From contig NZ_JACIEV010000008.1 of the NCBI RefSeq assembly GCF_014197105.1, positions 124,001-188,000 on the forward strand: a DNA stretch of 64,000 nt. Reading direction: 5' to 3'. The notes under the pieces are model-generated. The model did not search any database. It saw only the letters and a list, made by a program, of their open reading frames with translations, and was not told the DNA's origin. Below are positions 1 to 8,597 of the stretch, piece after piece. The translations under genes and the position numbers were made by a program. Each line of letters starts with the position of its first letter. The first letter of the stretch is position 1. The stretch comes from Sphingomonas jinjuensis (GTDB lineage Bacteria > Pseudomonadota > Alphaproteobacteria > Sphingomonadales > Sphingomonadaceae).

Positions 1-360
1 CAGCTGGTTCTGGACGGCGGTGATCCGTTCGGTGACGAGCTGGCGCGCCTTCAGCTGGTCGGTGCCGTCCTTGTAGAGCAGCGTGACCTGGCTGAGTCCG
101 GTCTTGGTCAGCGAGCGAGTCTGGTCGAGGCCCGGCTGGCCGCCCATCGCGCGCTCGATCGGCTGGGTGACGAGGCGCTCGATCTCTTCGGGCGCGAGGG
201 CGGGAACCTGGGTATTGATCTGCACCTGCACCCCGGTGATGTCGGGGATGGCGTCGATCTGGAGATTGGCGAACGACCACAGGCCGACCGCGGCGACCAG
301 CGCGGTCACCAGCGCCACCGCCAGGCGATGGTGAGTGACGTAATCGAGCCAGCGGTTCAT
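1..360 (-). CDS. Heavy-metal efflux RND transporter, CusA/CzcA-like (N-terminal part only)
   Basis: About 120 N-terminal residues of an inner-membrane RND pump; the rest lies beyond the left edge. The reading begins MNRWLDYVTHHRLAV, then a first membrane helix and the NLQIDAIPDITGVQVQ stretch typical of the heavy-metal (HME) subfamily, with the porter-domain motif PEEIERLVTQPIE after it. The family exports Cu/Ag or Co/Zn/Cd by proton antiport with a membrane-fusion protein and an outer-membrane channel. Its ATG overlaps the stop of the upstream channel gene (ATGA), so the two are translationally coupled. Which metal it exports cannot be told from this fragment. Confidence 0.9.
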   Translation of the reverse strand, partial: MNRWLDYVTHHRLAVALVTALVAAVGLWSFANLQIDAIPDITGVQVQINTQVPALAPEEIERLVTQPIERAMGGQPGLDQTRSLTKTGLSQVTLLYKDGTDQLKARQLVTERITAVQNQL

Positions 361-1610
361 CGTGCGAGCGGCGTCCCGCCGTTGAGCGCGCGCAGCTGGA
401 GCAGCGCCTCAAGCGCTTCGCGGCGGGTGTCGAGGACGGCGTTGACCGCGTCGATGTAGCTCTGCTGCATCTGGGTATAAGTGGTCAGCGGGATCGCGCC
501 GAGGCGATAGTTGCGATCGGCGTCGGCGGCGGCTTCGGCGAAGCGCTTCGGGCTTTCGCCGTCCCATTTGGTCAGGGCGTCGCGCTTCGCCTCATATTGC
601 GCGGCCTGATCGAACACGTCGCGGATGATGCGCCGCTCGGCGTTGATGAGGGTTGCGTTGGCCTGCGCCTGCTTGCCCTGCTCGATCGCGACGTCGCCCG
701 CCTGGCGGTTCCAGAGCGGAATGCTGGTCGACAGGCGGACGCCGTAGTTGGTTTCGCGAATGTCGGAGCGGGCGCGGTCGTAATAGGGGCCGACGCTGAC
801 CGTGGGTATCCGCGCCTTCTTCGCCAGGTCGACGCGAAGCCCCTGCTGCTCGAATTGCGCGCGCAGGGCCTTCAGCTCGAAGTTGTTCTGCGCGGCATTG
901 GCGGCGAGCGCCTGGCCGGAGGGCAGTGCGGGGAGCGACATGTCCGGGCGGATGATGCGCACCCTTGCGGCGAGGGGCGCACCGCGTAGCTGGTTCAGTT
1001 CGTAGAGGATCGAATTGGCTTCGGCGTCGGCGCTGGCAGCGGAGCGTTCGGCGCTGATCGCACCCGCAACCAGCGAGGCGGCTTCGAGCTGCGGCGCCGG
1101 GCCGGCGGGGTCGCGGCTGACGAGGACGCGGGCGAGCGTGCGCATGCGGGCCGCGACCTCTCGCGCTGCCGCCGCCTTCTCGTCGGCAGCGAACAGGCCA
1201 TAGCCGAGCGACCGGGCGCGCGCGGCGAGCGTCGCGTCGAACTGCTGCAGCCCGATACGGGCGAGCGCGACCTGGCGCTCGGCGATTGCCCGACGCAGCG
1301 CAATGCGGCCGCCGAACTCGATCGGCTGGACGACGGAGACGGCATAGGTCAGCCCCTCGCCGGTCACCGCACCGCTCGTCAGGTCCTGCGCGCGGCGCTG
1401 GCCGAATTCGACCACCGCTTCGGGATCGGCCCAGCGACCCGCCGCGTCGCGCTCGACGCCCGCGGTTTCGATCTGGCGCTGATAGAATTGGCGTTCGGGA
1501 TTGTGCGTGACGACGTCCTGCGCCAGCGCGTCGAGCGAGATCGCCGCCGTCTGTGCAGTGGCCGGGGCCGCCGCGATCGTTATCAGGCCGGCAACAACTG
1601 CGAACCGCAT
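357..1610 (-). CDS. TolC/CusC-family outer-membrane efflux channel
   Basis: 417 residues with a signal peptide (MRFAVVAGLITIAAAPATAQ) followed by two OEP-type repeats rich in Ala, Gln and Glu helices, as in TolC-family trimers spanning the outer membrane and periplasm. The start was chosen at MRFAVV because GAGGAG lies a few bases upstream and a signal peptide follows directly; a much longer open frame continues upstream but is not export-like. It is first in an operon with the RND pump and transcribed away from a two-component system, so it is probably the exit duct of a metal efflux pump. No membrane-fusion subunit lies between channel and pump here; it may be past the pump gene. Confidence 0.88.
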   Translation of the reverse strand: MRFAVVAGLITIAAAPATAQTAAISLDALAQDVVTHNPERQFYQRQIETAGVERDAAGRWADPEAVVEFGQRRAQDLTSGAVTGEGLTYAVSVVQPIEFGGRIALRRAIAERQVALARIGLQQFDATLAARARSLGYGLFAADEKAAAAREVAARMRTLARVLVSRDPAGPAPQLEAASLVAGAISAERSAASADAEANSILYELNQLRGAPLAARVRIIRPDMSLPALPSGQALAANAAQNNFELKALRAQFEQQGLRVDLAKKARIPTVSVGPYYDRARSDIRETNYGVRLSTSIPLWNRQAGDVAIEQGKQAQANATLINAERRIIRDVFDQAAQYEAKRDALTKWDGESPKRFAEAAADADRNYRLGAIPLTTYTQMQQSYIDAVNAVLDTRREALEALLQLRALNGGTPLAR

Positions 1611-1676
1611 CCCAAACTCCTCGCCCGCCCACCGCCTGCTAACCGAGGGTCGGGTTGGACGTCGACTAAATCCCGG

Positions 1677-1700
1677 TTCAGAAACTGAAACGCTATTCAG
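1677..1700. promoter_or_regulatory. Three TTCAG/CTGAA half-sites between the efflux operon and the two-component operon
   Basis: TTCAG at 1677-1681, CTGAA at 1685-1689 and TTCAG at 1696-1700 form two overlapping inverted pairs with 3- and 6-bp spacers. The two direct TTCAG copies are 19 bp apart, near two helical turns. The site lies in the only divergent promoter gap of this locus, so it is a candidate binding site for the adjacent response regulator. This is inference from position and symmetry. Confidence 0.4.
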
Positions 1701-1730
1701 TTGACGGTGGCGTACCAAGGCGGCGAACAG

Positions 1731-2414
1731 GTGGCCGTGACGCATATCCTGCTCATCGAGGACGACGACGGGACGGCGGACGAGATCCTGCTGGAACTCG
1801 CCACTGCCGGCCATGCCGCGACGCGGACGGCGACGTTGCGCGACGGTGACCCGTTGGCGCGCGGCGGCGATATCGACCTGATGATCCTCGATCGGCAACT
1901 GCCCGACGGCGAGGGGCTGGCGCTGCTCGCCGACCTGCGGCGCGACGGTGTACGGACGCCGGCGCTGGTGCTGAGCGCGCTCGGTAGCCTGGACGATCGG
2001 GTTCGCGGACTGAAGGCGGGCGGCGACGACTATCTGGCCAAGCCCTTCGCGCTGGTCGAGCTGGTGGCGCGGGTCGAGGCGCTGTTGCGGCGACCCAACG
2101 ATACCCGCGACACGCGGCTGATCGCCGGGCCGATCGACCTCGACCTGCTGGCGGGGCGGGGGATGCGCGCCGGCCGGCCGCTCGAGCTGTTGCCGCGCGA
2201 GCTGAAATTGCTGGAATATCTGGTGCGGCGGCAGGGGCGGATCGTCACCCGTTCGATGCTGCTCCAGGATGTGTGGGGGTATAGCTTCGAGCCCAACAGC
2301 AACGTCGTCGATGTCCACATGGGCCGGTTGCGGCGCAAGGTCGATATCGATGGCGAGGCGCAGCTGATCCGCAACGTGCGCGGCCAGGGTTATGTCTTCG
2401 ATCTTCCGGCCTGA
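1731..2414 (+). CDS. OmpR/PhoB-family response regulator
   Basis: 227 residues. The receiver domain (about 1-115) shows the acidic cluster EDDD near residue 10, the phospho-acceptor Asp54 in MILDRQLPDGEG and the conserved Lys104 in DYLAKPF. The C-terminal winged helix contains LLPRELKLLEYLVRRQGRIVTRSMLL and ends VRGQGYVF, as in OmpR-type regulators. Start: GTG with GGCGG about 7 bases upstream; a second GTG six bases later or a TTG at 1701 are alternatives. It overlaps the start of the histidine kinase gene, and the pair faces the efflux operon, so it probably controls metal efflux. Confidence 0.92.
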   Translation: MAVTHILLIEDDDGTADEILLELATAGHAATRTATLRDGDPLARGGDIDLMILDRQLPDGEGLALLADLRRDGVRTPALVLSALGSLDDRVRGLKAGGDDYLAKPFALVELVARVEALLRRPNDTRDTRLIAGPIDLDLLAGRGMRAGRPLELLPRELKLLEYLVRRQGRIVTRSMLLQDVWGYSFEPNSNVVDVHMGRLRRKVDIDGEAQLIRNVRGQGYVFDLPA

Positions 2415-3768
2415 TCCTCGGCGGCGCGCGACGTTGCGCTGGGGCGGCGCGCTGGCGGCGATGCTCGTGCTCCAGTCGATCGCGCTGGCGGCGGTGTTCT
2501 GGGTGCTCGCCAACGGCAGCCATCGGCGCTCGATCGAACATGCGCTGGCCGACGACTGCACCTTCTTCGCGCTGACGCCTGGTGAGGAGCGGCCCGAGGA
2601 ACTGCGCGAGAAGCTGACCCGCGACATCCACCGCGACCGGTTCCTGGGGCTGTTCGACGCGCAAGGGCGTCTGATCGCGGGCAACGTCGGGCGATTGCCG
2701 CCGAGCGTGCCGCCAGGCGCCTCGTTCGTCGCCGATGTCGCGCCGACCGAACTGCCGGGCAAGCGCAGCGACCAGGCGCGGATCACCGTTTGTGCGATGC
2801 CCGACGGCACCCGGCTACTCGCCGGTGTCGACCTCGACGATACCGAGGAGGCGTTGCGGCTGGTGTGGCGGTCGCTGCTGCTCGGTCTTGCGCCGGGGCT
2901 GGCGATGGCGCTGATCTTCGGGCTGGTCGCTGGGCGGCGGGCGGCGCGACAGGTCGATACGGTGCGGCAGCTGACCGAGCGGATCATCGCCGGCGATCTC
3001 GGCGAGCGGCTGCCGGTCGCGGCGCGGCCGGACAGTTTCGGGCTGCTCTGCGCCGATATCAACGCGATGCTCGACCGGCTGCAGCAACTGGTCGGCGAGG
3101 TGCGCGGCGTCGGCGACGATATCGCCCACCAGATCCGCACGCCGCTGACCCGGCTGCGGGCGCGGCTCGACCGCGGCTTGCGCGATGCGCGGACGCCCGG
3201 CGATTTCGCGGCGGTGTCGGACAGCGCGCTCGCCGACGTCGACGTCCTGCTCGGCATCGTCGGCGCGTTGCTGCGGCTGCGCGAACTGGGCGATCATGCC
3301 CGCCGCAGCCGGTTCGCGCCGGTCGAGCTGGCGCAGCTGATCGACGACGCCTGCGACCTGTATCGCCCGATCGCGGAGGATCGCGGGCTGACGCTGACCT
3401 GCGCGATCGCGCCGGTGCCCGTGATCGAGGGCGACGCCAGCCTGCTGATGGAGGCGGTGACCAACATGATCGACAATGCGATAAAATACGGGCCGCCGCG
3501 GGGCGTGATCCGCGTGTCGCTGGGCATGGCGGGCGAGGCGATCGGGGTCAGCGTCGCCGATGAGGGAGAGGGCGTGCCGCCCGCCGAACGGCCGCTGGTG
3601 ACGCAGCGCTTCTATCGCGCGCGGTCGGACGTGGCGGGGGTGGGGCTTGGGCTCAGCCTGGTGAAGGCGGTGGCCGACCTGCACGGCGCCCAGCTTCGCT
3701 TCGCCGACCAGGGGAGTGCGGTGTCGCTGATCTGGCCGTTGCGTACCGAGGCACCGCGATCGGCTTGA
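2392..3768 (+). CDS. Sensor histidine kinase paired with the preceding regulator
   Basis: 458 residues. A first helix (about 18-40) and a second (about 165-190) bracket a periplasmic sensor of roughly 125 residues; then come a HAMP segment, a HisKA box DDIAHQIRTPL with the phospho-accepting His246, the N box NMIDNAIKYG, the G1 box VADEGEGVP and a G2-type GVGLGLSLV. The gene starts inside the regulator's last codons (23-bp overlap), so the two are co-translated. The periplasmic part has no obvious His- or Met-rich metal motif, so a metal ligand is inferred only from the adjacent pump. Confidence 0.92.
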   Translation: MSSIFRPDPRRRATLRWGGALAAMLVLQSIALAAVFWVLANGSHRRSIEHALADDCTFFALTPGEERPEELREKLTRDIHRDRFLGLFDAQGRLIAGNVGRLPPSVPPGASFVADVAPTELPGKRSDQARITVCAMPDGTRLLAGVDLDDTEEALRLVWRSLLLGLAPGLAMALIFGLVAGRRAARQVDTVRQLTERIIAGDLGERLPVAARPDSFGLLCADINAMLDRLQQLVGEVRGVGDDIAHQIRTPLTRLRARLDRGLRDARTPGDFAAVSDSALADVDVLLGIVGALLRLRELGDHARRSRFAPVELAQLIDDACDLYRPIAEDRGLTLTCAIAPVPVIEGDASLLMEAVTNMIDNAIKYGPPRGVIRVSLGMAGEAIGVSVADEGEGVPPAERPLVTQRFYRARSDVAGVGLGLSLVKAVADLHGAQLRFADQGSAVSLIWPLRTEAPRSA

Positions 3769-3828
3769 AAGAGATCACAGTTTGTGGCTTTTTCAACAAG
3801 TTTCCCCGCGACATGCCCCACTACGTGG

Positions 3829-3844
3829 GTTAACCGCGGTTAAC
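3829..3844. promoter_or_regulatory. 16-bp perfect palindrome upstream of a PEP-CTERM gene
   Basis: GTTAACCGCGGTTAAC is fully self-complementary and lies about 55 bases before the start of the PEP-CTERM gene. It could be an operator; no cognate regulator is identifiable nearby. Confidence 0.35.
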
Positions 3845-3897
3845 GGACGTGCCGCCACACCTAAAGGCGGTCGCCGATCGACGGGGAAAAGCAGATT

Positions 3898-4668
3898 ATG
3901 CGGGGTCTTGCGCTGGCCATCATCGGCCTGATGGGTTTTCTGTGTCCGACGAGTGTATTCGCGGCCACGACGATCAATTTTACCGGCGTTTCCAGTCGCG
4001 GTGCTGCCAGTCTCGTTCGAAGCGGTGTCGATACCGTCACCTACTCCTTGGAAGATCGTTCCGTCGATCGCGTTTCCGGATCGGTCACGATCGACTTCGC
4101 ATCCGTCACGCCTACGGTCATTAGCGGCATACGGCCGTTTTACTTTTACACGAGCGACAGCCCCAGCTTCATCTCCTTCAACTTTGACGGCGGCCGGGTG
4201 CAACCTATCACCAGCGGAGCAGCGATAGGTGGCGTCGTCACGATTGCCATCGAGCCGGATCTAAGGACCGTAGAGATAGTCATTAGTGCGCGCAATTTTC
4301 AGCGAGCTACAGGCGCACCTCTTGTCGAGACCACGCGGGTGATAGATAGACAGCTTTATCTCGAGTTGACGGGCACGCTGGCCGATCCGTTCGATGCCCA
4401 GCGCGGCTTCACCTTGTCCCGCGTCGATACGGCAACGTACGACGCCATCAACAGCGATCAGACCGTCGTCTATGATAATGGCGCCGTGTTGGGGCGTAGT
4501 GGTTTCGACATCTACTCGAAAGGCAACATTACGACGGTCAATGGCCTGACCGTCGGCGCCCTACCCGAGCCCGTTGCTTGGGCCATGCTCCTAATCGGCT
4601 TTGGCATGACCGGTGCGGCGCTGCGTCATCGCGGCCGGAAGGTCGCCGCGACCGTGGGGTCGCGCTGA
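3898..4668 (+). CDS. PEP-CTERM sorting-signal exported protein
   Basis: 256 residues: an N-terminal signal peptide (cleavage plausible after PTSVFA), a beta-rich middle without a recognised domain, and a C-terminal tripartite signal PEPVAWAMLLIGFGMTGAALRHRGR (motif, hydrophobic helix, basic tail). In sphingomonads this PEPxxWAM tail is thought to be processed by an exosortase; no exosortase is in this window. Codon use and base composition are noticeably less GC-rich than neighbouring genes, so it may be a recent arrival. Function unknown; a second protein with the same tail lies at 37346-38044. Confidence 0.8.
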   Translation: MRGLALAIIGLMGFLCPTSVFAATTINFTGVSSRGAASLVRSGVDTVTYSLEDRSVDRVSGSVTIDFASVTPTVISGIRPFYFYTSDSPSFISFNFDGGRVQPITSGAAIGGVVTIAIEPDLRTVEIVISARNFQRATGAPLVETTRVIDRQLYLELTGTLADPFDAQRGFTLSRVDTATYDAINSDQTVVYDNGAVLGRSGFDIYSKGNITTVNGLTVGALPEPVAWAMLLIGFGMTGAALRHRGRKVAATVGSR

Positions 4669-4688
4669 TCGTCGTCGCTCCTCCCGGC

Positions 4689-5717
4689 TTACGGCAGGAG
4701 CAGCGACGAGTCGCCGTAGGAGTAGAAGCGGTAGCCGTTCTTTATCGCATGGGCATAGGCGGCCTGCATGCGCTCGGTGCCCATCAGCGCCGAGACCAGC
4801 ATGAACAGTGTCGAGCGGGGCAGGTGGAAGTTGGTCATCAGGCCGTCGATGCCGCGAAAGCGGTAACCCGGGGTGATGAAGATCGACGTGTCGCCGTCGA
4901 ACGGGCGGACGACGCCGTCCTCGCCGGTGGCGCTTTCGATCAGGCGGAGCGAGGTCGTGCCGACGGCGATGATCCGGCCGCCGGCTGCGCGGACGGCGTT
5001 GAGACGGTCGGCGGTGGCGGCGTCGATGCGGCCCCATTCGGCGTGCATGCGATGATCGTCGGTGTCGTCGGCCTTGACCGGCAGGAAGGTGCCGGCCCCG
5101 ACGTGGAGCGTCAGCGTGGTGTGCGCGATGCCCGCCTGCGCCAGCGCGGCGATCAGCGACGGGGTGAAGTGGAGCGCGGCGGTGGGCGCGGCGACGGCGC
5201 CGGGCTCGGCGGCGAACATCGTCTGGTAATCTTCGGCGTCCTGCGCGTCGGTGGGGCGCTTGCCGGCGATATAGGGGGGCAGCGGCATGTGACCGGCGCG
5301 GTCGAGGAGCAGCTCGACGGGCTCGTCGCCGGCGAAGTCGAGCGCCCAGCTGCCGTCGTCGCCGCGGGTCGACGCGGTGGCGGTGACGCCGGGGCCGAAA
5401 TCGATGACGTCGCCGTCGTGCACGCGCTTGGCGTTGCGGACGAAGGCGCGCCAACGGCGCGGCCCTTCGCGCTTGTGCAGCGTCGCCCCGATCGAGGCGT
5501 CACCGCGGCGGCCCTCGAGCTGGGCAGGGATGACGCGGGTGTCGTTGAAGACGAGGATGTCGCCTTGGCGAAGCTCCCCCGGCAGCTCGCGGACGTGCGC
5601 GTCGCGCAGGTCGCCGTCACCGGGGACGACGAGCATCCGCGCCGCATCGCGCGGCACCGCGGGGCGCAGCGCGATACGGTCGGTCGGCAGGTCGAAGTCG
5701 AAGAGGTCGACCTTCAC
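4689..5717 (-). CDS. queA: S-adenosylmethionine:tRNA ribosyltransferase-isomerase
   Basis: 342 residues. QueA moves the ribosyl group of SAM to preQ1 at tRNA wobble position 34, giving epoxyqueuosine. Family landmarks include the N-terminal [56 protein letters not shown] and the C-terminal [16 protein letters not shown]. The GTG start is chosen because it overlaps the stop of the upstream cyclophilin gene (GTGA) and gives the standard N-terminus; the open frame continues upstream only as a shadow of that gene. The two genes form an operon. Confidence 0.96.
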   Translation of the reverse strand: MKVDLFDFDLPTDRIALRPAVPRDAARMLVVPGDGDLRDAHVRELPGELRQGDILVFNDTRVIPAQLEGRRGDASIGATLHKREGPRRWRAFVRNAKRVHDGDVIDFGPGVTATASTRGDDGSWALDFAGDEPVELLLDRAGHMPLPPYIAGKRPTDAQDAEDYQTMFAAEPGAVAAPTAALHFTPSLIAALAQAGIAHTTLTLHVGAGTFLPVKADDTDDHRMHAEWGRIDAATADRLNAVRAAGGRIIAVGTTSLRLIESATGEDGVVRPFDGDTSIFITPGYRFRGIDGLMTNFHLPRSTLFMLVSALMGTERMQAAYAHAIKNGYRFYSYGDSSLLLP

Positions 5718-6412
5718 TTCGCGGGTGCGTTCGCCCGCTTCGGCACCGCCTTGCCCGCAGGCTTGCCGGTGCCGGGCAGCGTCACCGGCGCGCCGAGCGA
5801 TACCGGCGCAGGCGCGGGCAGGTTGGCGTAGGCCGGGGGATTGTCGGCCGCGATATAGGCGTGGACGATCCGGGTCGGGTTCGACGGCGGCTCGCCGCGC
5901 TCGATCGCGTCGACATATTGCATGCCGTCGATGACGCGGCCGAAGACGGTGTATTTCTTGTCGAGCTGGAGACGCGGCTGGAAGACGATGAAAAATTGCG
6001 AATTGGCGCTGTCCTCGGCATCGGCGCGGGCGGCCGAGACGGCGCCGCGGACGTGGGGCAGATAGCCGAATTCGGCCTTCACATTGGGCAAGGTCGAGCC
6101 GCCGGTGCCATCGCCCTTGGGATCGCCGCCCTGCGCCATGAAGCCGTCGATCACGCGGTGGAAGGAAAGGCCGTCGTAGAAATGCTGGCGGGTCAGCGTC
6201 TTGACGCGCTCCACCATCAGCGGGGCGACATCGGGGCGAAGCCAGATCGTCACCCGGCCACCGGTCGACAGGTCGAGCAGCCAGAGATTCTCCTTGTCGG
6301 TAACCGACGGCACCGGCTTGCGGCCGGCGACATTGGCCTCGATCACCTGGGCGGTCGCCGGCAGCGCGAGGAAGCACGCGGCAAGCGCGACAAAACGGGC
6401 AAGAAAACGCAT
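5714..6412 (-). CDS. Secreted cyclophilin-type peptidyl-prolyl isomerase
   Basis: 232 residues with a Sec signal ([22 protein letters not shown]) and a cyclophilin domain containing [22 protein letters not shown], in which the catalytic Arg is present, plus GTGGSTLPN and [10 protein letters not shown]. It should isomerise X-Pro bonds during folding of periplasmic proteins. The C-terminus carries a Pro/Ala/Lys-rich tail. It is the first gene of the two-gene unit with queA. Confidence 0.93.
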   Translation of the reverse strand: MRFLARFVALAACFLALPATAQVIEANVAGRKPVPSVTDKENLWLLDLSTGGRVTIWLRPDVAPLMVERVKTLTRQHFYDGLSFHRVIDGFMAQGGDPKGDGTGGSTLPNVKAEFGYLPHVRGAVSAARADAEDSANSQFFIVFQPRLQLDKKYTVFGRVIDGMQYVDAIERGEPPSNPTRIVHAYIAADNPPAYANLPAPAPVSLGAPVTLPGTGKPAGKAVPKRANAPAK

Positions 6413-6524
6413 CGGAACCCCAAGCTAGACCGGAACGGCGCCGCTTAGAGCAATTCGCCGCTTGCGCCAAACTGAATGGAGGGGGGGCATCGGTTTGGCA
6501 TCGCGGGCGGCGGGCACCGTGGCG

Positions 6525-6552
6525 AGAGATGCTGGAAACGAGTTCAGCATGA
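6525..6552. repeat. REP-like palindrome, GATGCTGGAAACGAGTTCAGC type
   Basis: An imperfect palindrome of about 25 bases centred on AACGAGTT, related to copies at 8535-8559, 30536-30611 and 53449-53530. It lies in the 282-base gap between the cyclophilin and glutamine cyclotransferase genes, which otherwise holds only the next repeat. Confidence 0.7.
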
Positions 6553-6584
6553 CGACGAGGGTCAGGCGATCGCTGCCCAACACC

Positions 6585-6692
6585 CGTCATCCCGGGCTTG
6601 ACCCGGGATCCAACGTGCGGCGGGCGGCTCGATCCGCGATCGGCTGAGCCGTTTGCGGCGCCGTGGATCCCGGCTCGAGGCCGGGATGACGG
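6585..6692. repeat. Inverted pair of GTCATCCCGG-type repeats
   Basis: Left arm 6585-6612 (GTCATCCCGGGCTTGACCC core, itself palindromic) and right arm 6662-6692 (GGATCCCGGC...GGCCGGGATGAC) are inverted relative to each other across a roughly 50-base unique centre. Such interspersed palindromes are widespread in alphaproteobacterial intergenic DNA. The right arm abuts the end of the glutamine cyclotransferase gene and could act as its terminator. Confidence 0.75.
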
Positions 6693-6694
6693 GG

Positions 6695-7438
6695 TCAGTG
6701 AGGCAAAGCGATCTGGTAGAGCGTCGGCCAGTCCTTGCCGGTGACGTAGAGCCGCTTGAGCCGGCGGTCGTAGGCGATGCCGTTGGGGACCGAGTCGCGA
6801 TCGGTGGCACCGACCTCGGCGACGAGCGCCGACAGGTCGATCCAGCCCTTCACCTTGCCCGTCGCGGGATCGATGCGCGCGATGCGTGGGGTCATCCAGA
6901 CATTGGCGAGGATCTCGCCGTTCACATATTCGAGTTCGTTGAGCATCGGCAGCGGCTGGCCGTCGGCGGTAACGGTGAGGCGATGCGTGACCGTCAGCTT
7001 TACCGGATCGAGGAAGCGAAGCGTCGGGGTGCCGTCGGACAGGATGATCGAGCGACCGTCCTCGGTCATCGCCCAGCCTTCGCCGGCGTAGCGCCAGCCG
7101 CCGACGCGCTTCAGATCGGGCATCGTCCAGCGGAAGCCCTGGCCGCCGTGCCAGGTGACGCTGAGCAGCTGGCCCTTCCAGGCGACGATGCCTTCGCCAA
7201 ACAGATTGTTCGGTATGGGGGCGCTGGCGAGGACGCGGCCGGTCTTGAGGTCGACGCGGCGGACCGAGGAATCGCGACCGGTGCTTTCGTAGAGCGTGCC
7301 GTTGTCGATCAGCAGCCCTTCGGTGAAGGCGCTGCGATCATGCGGCAGGCGGGCGAGGACGCGACCGCGATCGGCCGGGATCTGGGCGGTTGCCGGACCG
7401 GCGAGGAGCAGCGCGGCGAGGAGGAGGCGGGCGATCAC
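6695..7438 (-). CDS. Glutaminyl-peptide cyclotransferase (glutamine cyclotransferase family)
   Basis: 247 residues with a signal peptide ([19 protein letters not shown]). The beta-propeller family converts N-terminal Gln of peptides to pyroglutamate. Visible motifs: [74 protein letters not shown] and a final [18 protein letters not shown], all typical of the plant/bacterial QC fold. The GTG start overlaps the stop of the upstream XRE gene (GTGA). It probably acts in the periplasm. Confidence 0.9.
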   Translation of the reverse strand: MIARLLLAALLLAGPATAQIPADRGRVLARLPHDRSAFTEGLLIDNGTLYESTGRDSSVRRVDLKTGRVLASAPIPNNLFGEGIVAWKGQLLSVTWHGGQGFRWTMPDLKRVGGWRYAGEGWAMTEDGRSIILSDGTPTLRFLDPVKLTVTHRLTVTADGQPLPMLNELEYVNGEILANVWMTPRIARIDPATGKVKGWIDLSALVAEVGATDRDSVPNGIAYDRRLKRLYVTGKDWPTLYQIALPH

Positions 7439-7998
7439 AGCGCGCGGACCAGGCGGGCGGCGCGGGCGATCCAGGCGGGATCGGCGACGACCTGCTGGCG
7501 GGCGCCGGCACCGAGCGGCAACAGCTGGAGCTTGCCGTCCTCTCGCCCGATCAGGCGCGCGAAGAGGAAACGGCCGCCGGGGCGGGGGACGAGGACGTCG
7601 CGGTTCATGGCGCGAGCATAGTCCGGCGGCGCGAGCCTGTCGCACCAGATTTCGTCACCGGCGCGGTAGTCGCCGACGCCGCCGGTGACGGTGATCGCGA
7701 CCTGATCGGGATTGGGGGTCGGCGGCGTTACGGTGGCGGTGCGCGACAGGGCGTGGGCGCCCGCTGCGTCGAGGGTCGCCGCGACGGGCAGGGTGTCGCG
7801 ATCGGGCAGCGTCACGAGATCGCTGGCGGTGACGCCGAGCGCGGCGGCGATTCGGTTGAGCCAGGCGACCGAGACGGTGCGGGTGCCCATCTCGAGGCGG
7901 CCGATCGTCTGCGCGGTGGTCGGCGGGACGCAGGCGCGGGCGACGTCGTCGAGCGTCATGCCCTTCGCGCGGCGCACTTCGCGGATCGCGGTAATCAT
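7435..7998 (-). CDS. XRE-family transcriptional regulator with S24-like C-terminal region
   Basis: 187 residues. Residues 1-60 form an XRE helix-turn-helix (IREVRRAKGMTLDDVARA, then QTIGRLEMGTRTVSVAWLNRIAAALGV). The C-terminal half (GDEIWCDRL... DVLVPRPGGRFLFARLIG) resembles the peptidase-like domain of phage repressors, but no convincing Ser/Lys catalytic pair is seen. It is transcribed divergently from a DUF6456 gene across a 92-base gap, so it may repress itself and that gene. This layout resembles the GTA repressor/activator arrangement known in Caulobacter (RogA with GafYZ), although direct equivalence is inference. Confidence 0.8.
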   Translation of the reverse strand: MITAIREVRRAKGMTLDDVARACVPPTTAQTIGRLEMGTRTVSVAWLNRIAAALGVTASDLVTLPDRDTLPVAATLDAAGAHALSRTATVTPPTPNPDQVAITVTGGVGDYRAGDEIWCDRLAPPDYARAMNRDVLVPRPGGRFLFARLIGREDGKLQLLPLGAGARQQVVADPAWIARAARLVRAL

Positions 7999-8090
7999 TT
8001 CAACCCTCCACCAACCAGATCGGTTTTTTCGCTTTCCTACAACTATGACGCTGAGGCAAATGATTTCGCGAATCGGGGATGGGAGCGGCG

Positions 8091-8525
8091 ATGCAGGAGT
8101 TGGTGGAGCGGACGATCGGCCAGGCGCGGCGGGTGACGGTGAACCTGCGCGAATCGCCGCTGGGCTGGCTGCGCGCGCGCGGCATGGTCGACGCGCGCCA
8201 GTTCGAGGCGGGCGAGCGGCTGCGCGGCGATTACGAGACGGCGTCGCTGGGGCCGAGCGTGACGATGCGCTGGGACCGGATGCGCGTCGACGGCGGTGGC
8301 GGTGACGGGCTGGACCCGACGACGGCGCAGATCGCGGCGAAGCGCCGGTTCGACGAGGCGGTGGGCGCGGTAGGCCGCGGGCTGAACGACGTGTTGTGGC
8401 GGGTGGTGTGCGCGAACGAGGCGCTGCCGTCGGCGGAGAAGGCGATGGGCTGGCCCGCGCGCAGCGGGCGGCTGGTGCTGACGCTGGCGCTCGATCGGTT
8501 GGGGGACCATTATCGGTTGGCCTGA
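8091..8525 (+). CDS. DUF6456 domain protein (GafA/GafZ-like C-terminal domain)
   Basis: 144 residues and no signal peptide. The sequence carries the usual DUF6456 landmarks: ESPLGWLRARG, FEAGERLRGDYETA, GLDPTTAQIAAKRRFDEAV, and a C-terminal GWPARSGRLVLTLALDRLGDHY helix. In other alphaproteobacteria this domain occurs in activators of gene transfer agents (from memory, GafA and GafZ), often after an extra N-terminal HTH that is absent here. The ATG was chosen with GGGAG five bases upstream; an in-frame ATG at 8079 is the alternative. It faces an XRE repressor, and GTA-like packaging genes begin about 3 kb downstream. Confidence 0.78.
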   Translation: MQELVERTIGQARRVTVNLRESPLGWLRARGMVDARQFEAGERLRGDYETASLGPSVTMRWDRMRVDGGGGDGLDPTTAQIAAKRRFDEAVGAVGRGLNDVLWRVVCANEALPSAEKAMGWPARSGRLVLTLALDRLGDHYRLA

Positions 8526-8534
8526 GACGCGGGC

Positions 8535-8559
8535 GATCCTGAAACGAGTTCAGGATGAC
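8535..8559. repeat. REP-like palindrome GATCCTGAAACGAGTTCAGG
   Basis: A near-perfect 25-base palindrome (CCTGAA / TTCAGG arms) immediately after the DUF6456 gene. Same family as 6525-6552, 30536-30611 and 53449-53530. It could end transcription or stabilise the mRNA. Confidence 0.75.
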
Positions 8560-8597
8560 GGTGGGGTGCGATAGGGCGATCGCCCGAGGAGACGGTG

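Noticed and set aside
1611..3257. Minus-strand open frame extending the efflux-channel gene upstream to 966 residues
   Set aside because: The extension lies antisense to the response regulator and kinase, is Ser/Arg/Pro-rich, and would bury the signal peptide at 1610.
4578..5831. 417-residue plus-strand open frame opposite queA
   Set aside because: Val/Gly/Arg-rich antisense shadow; QueA motifs are on the minus strand.
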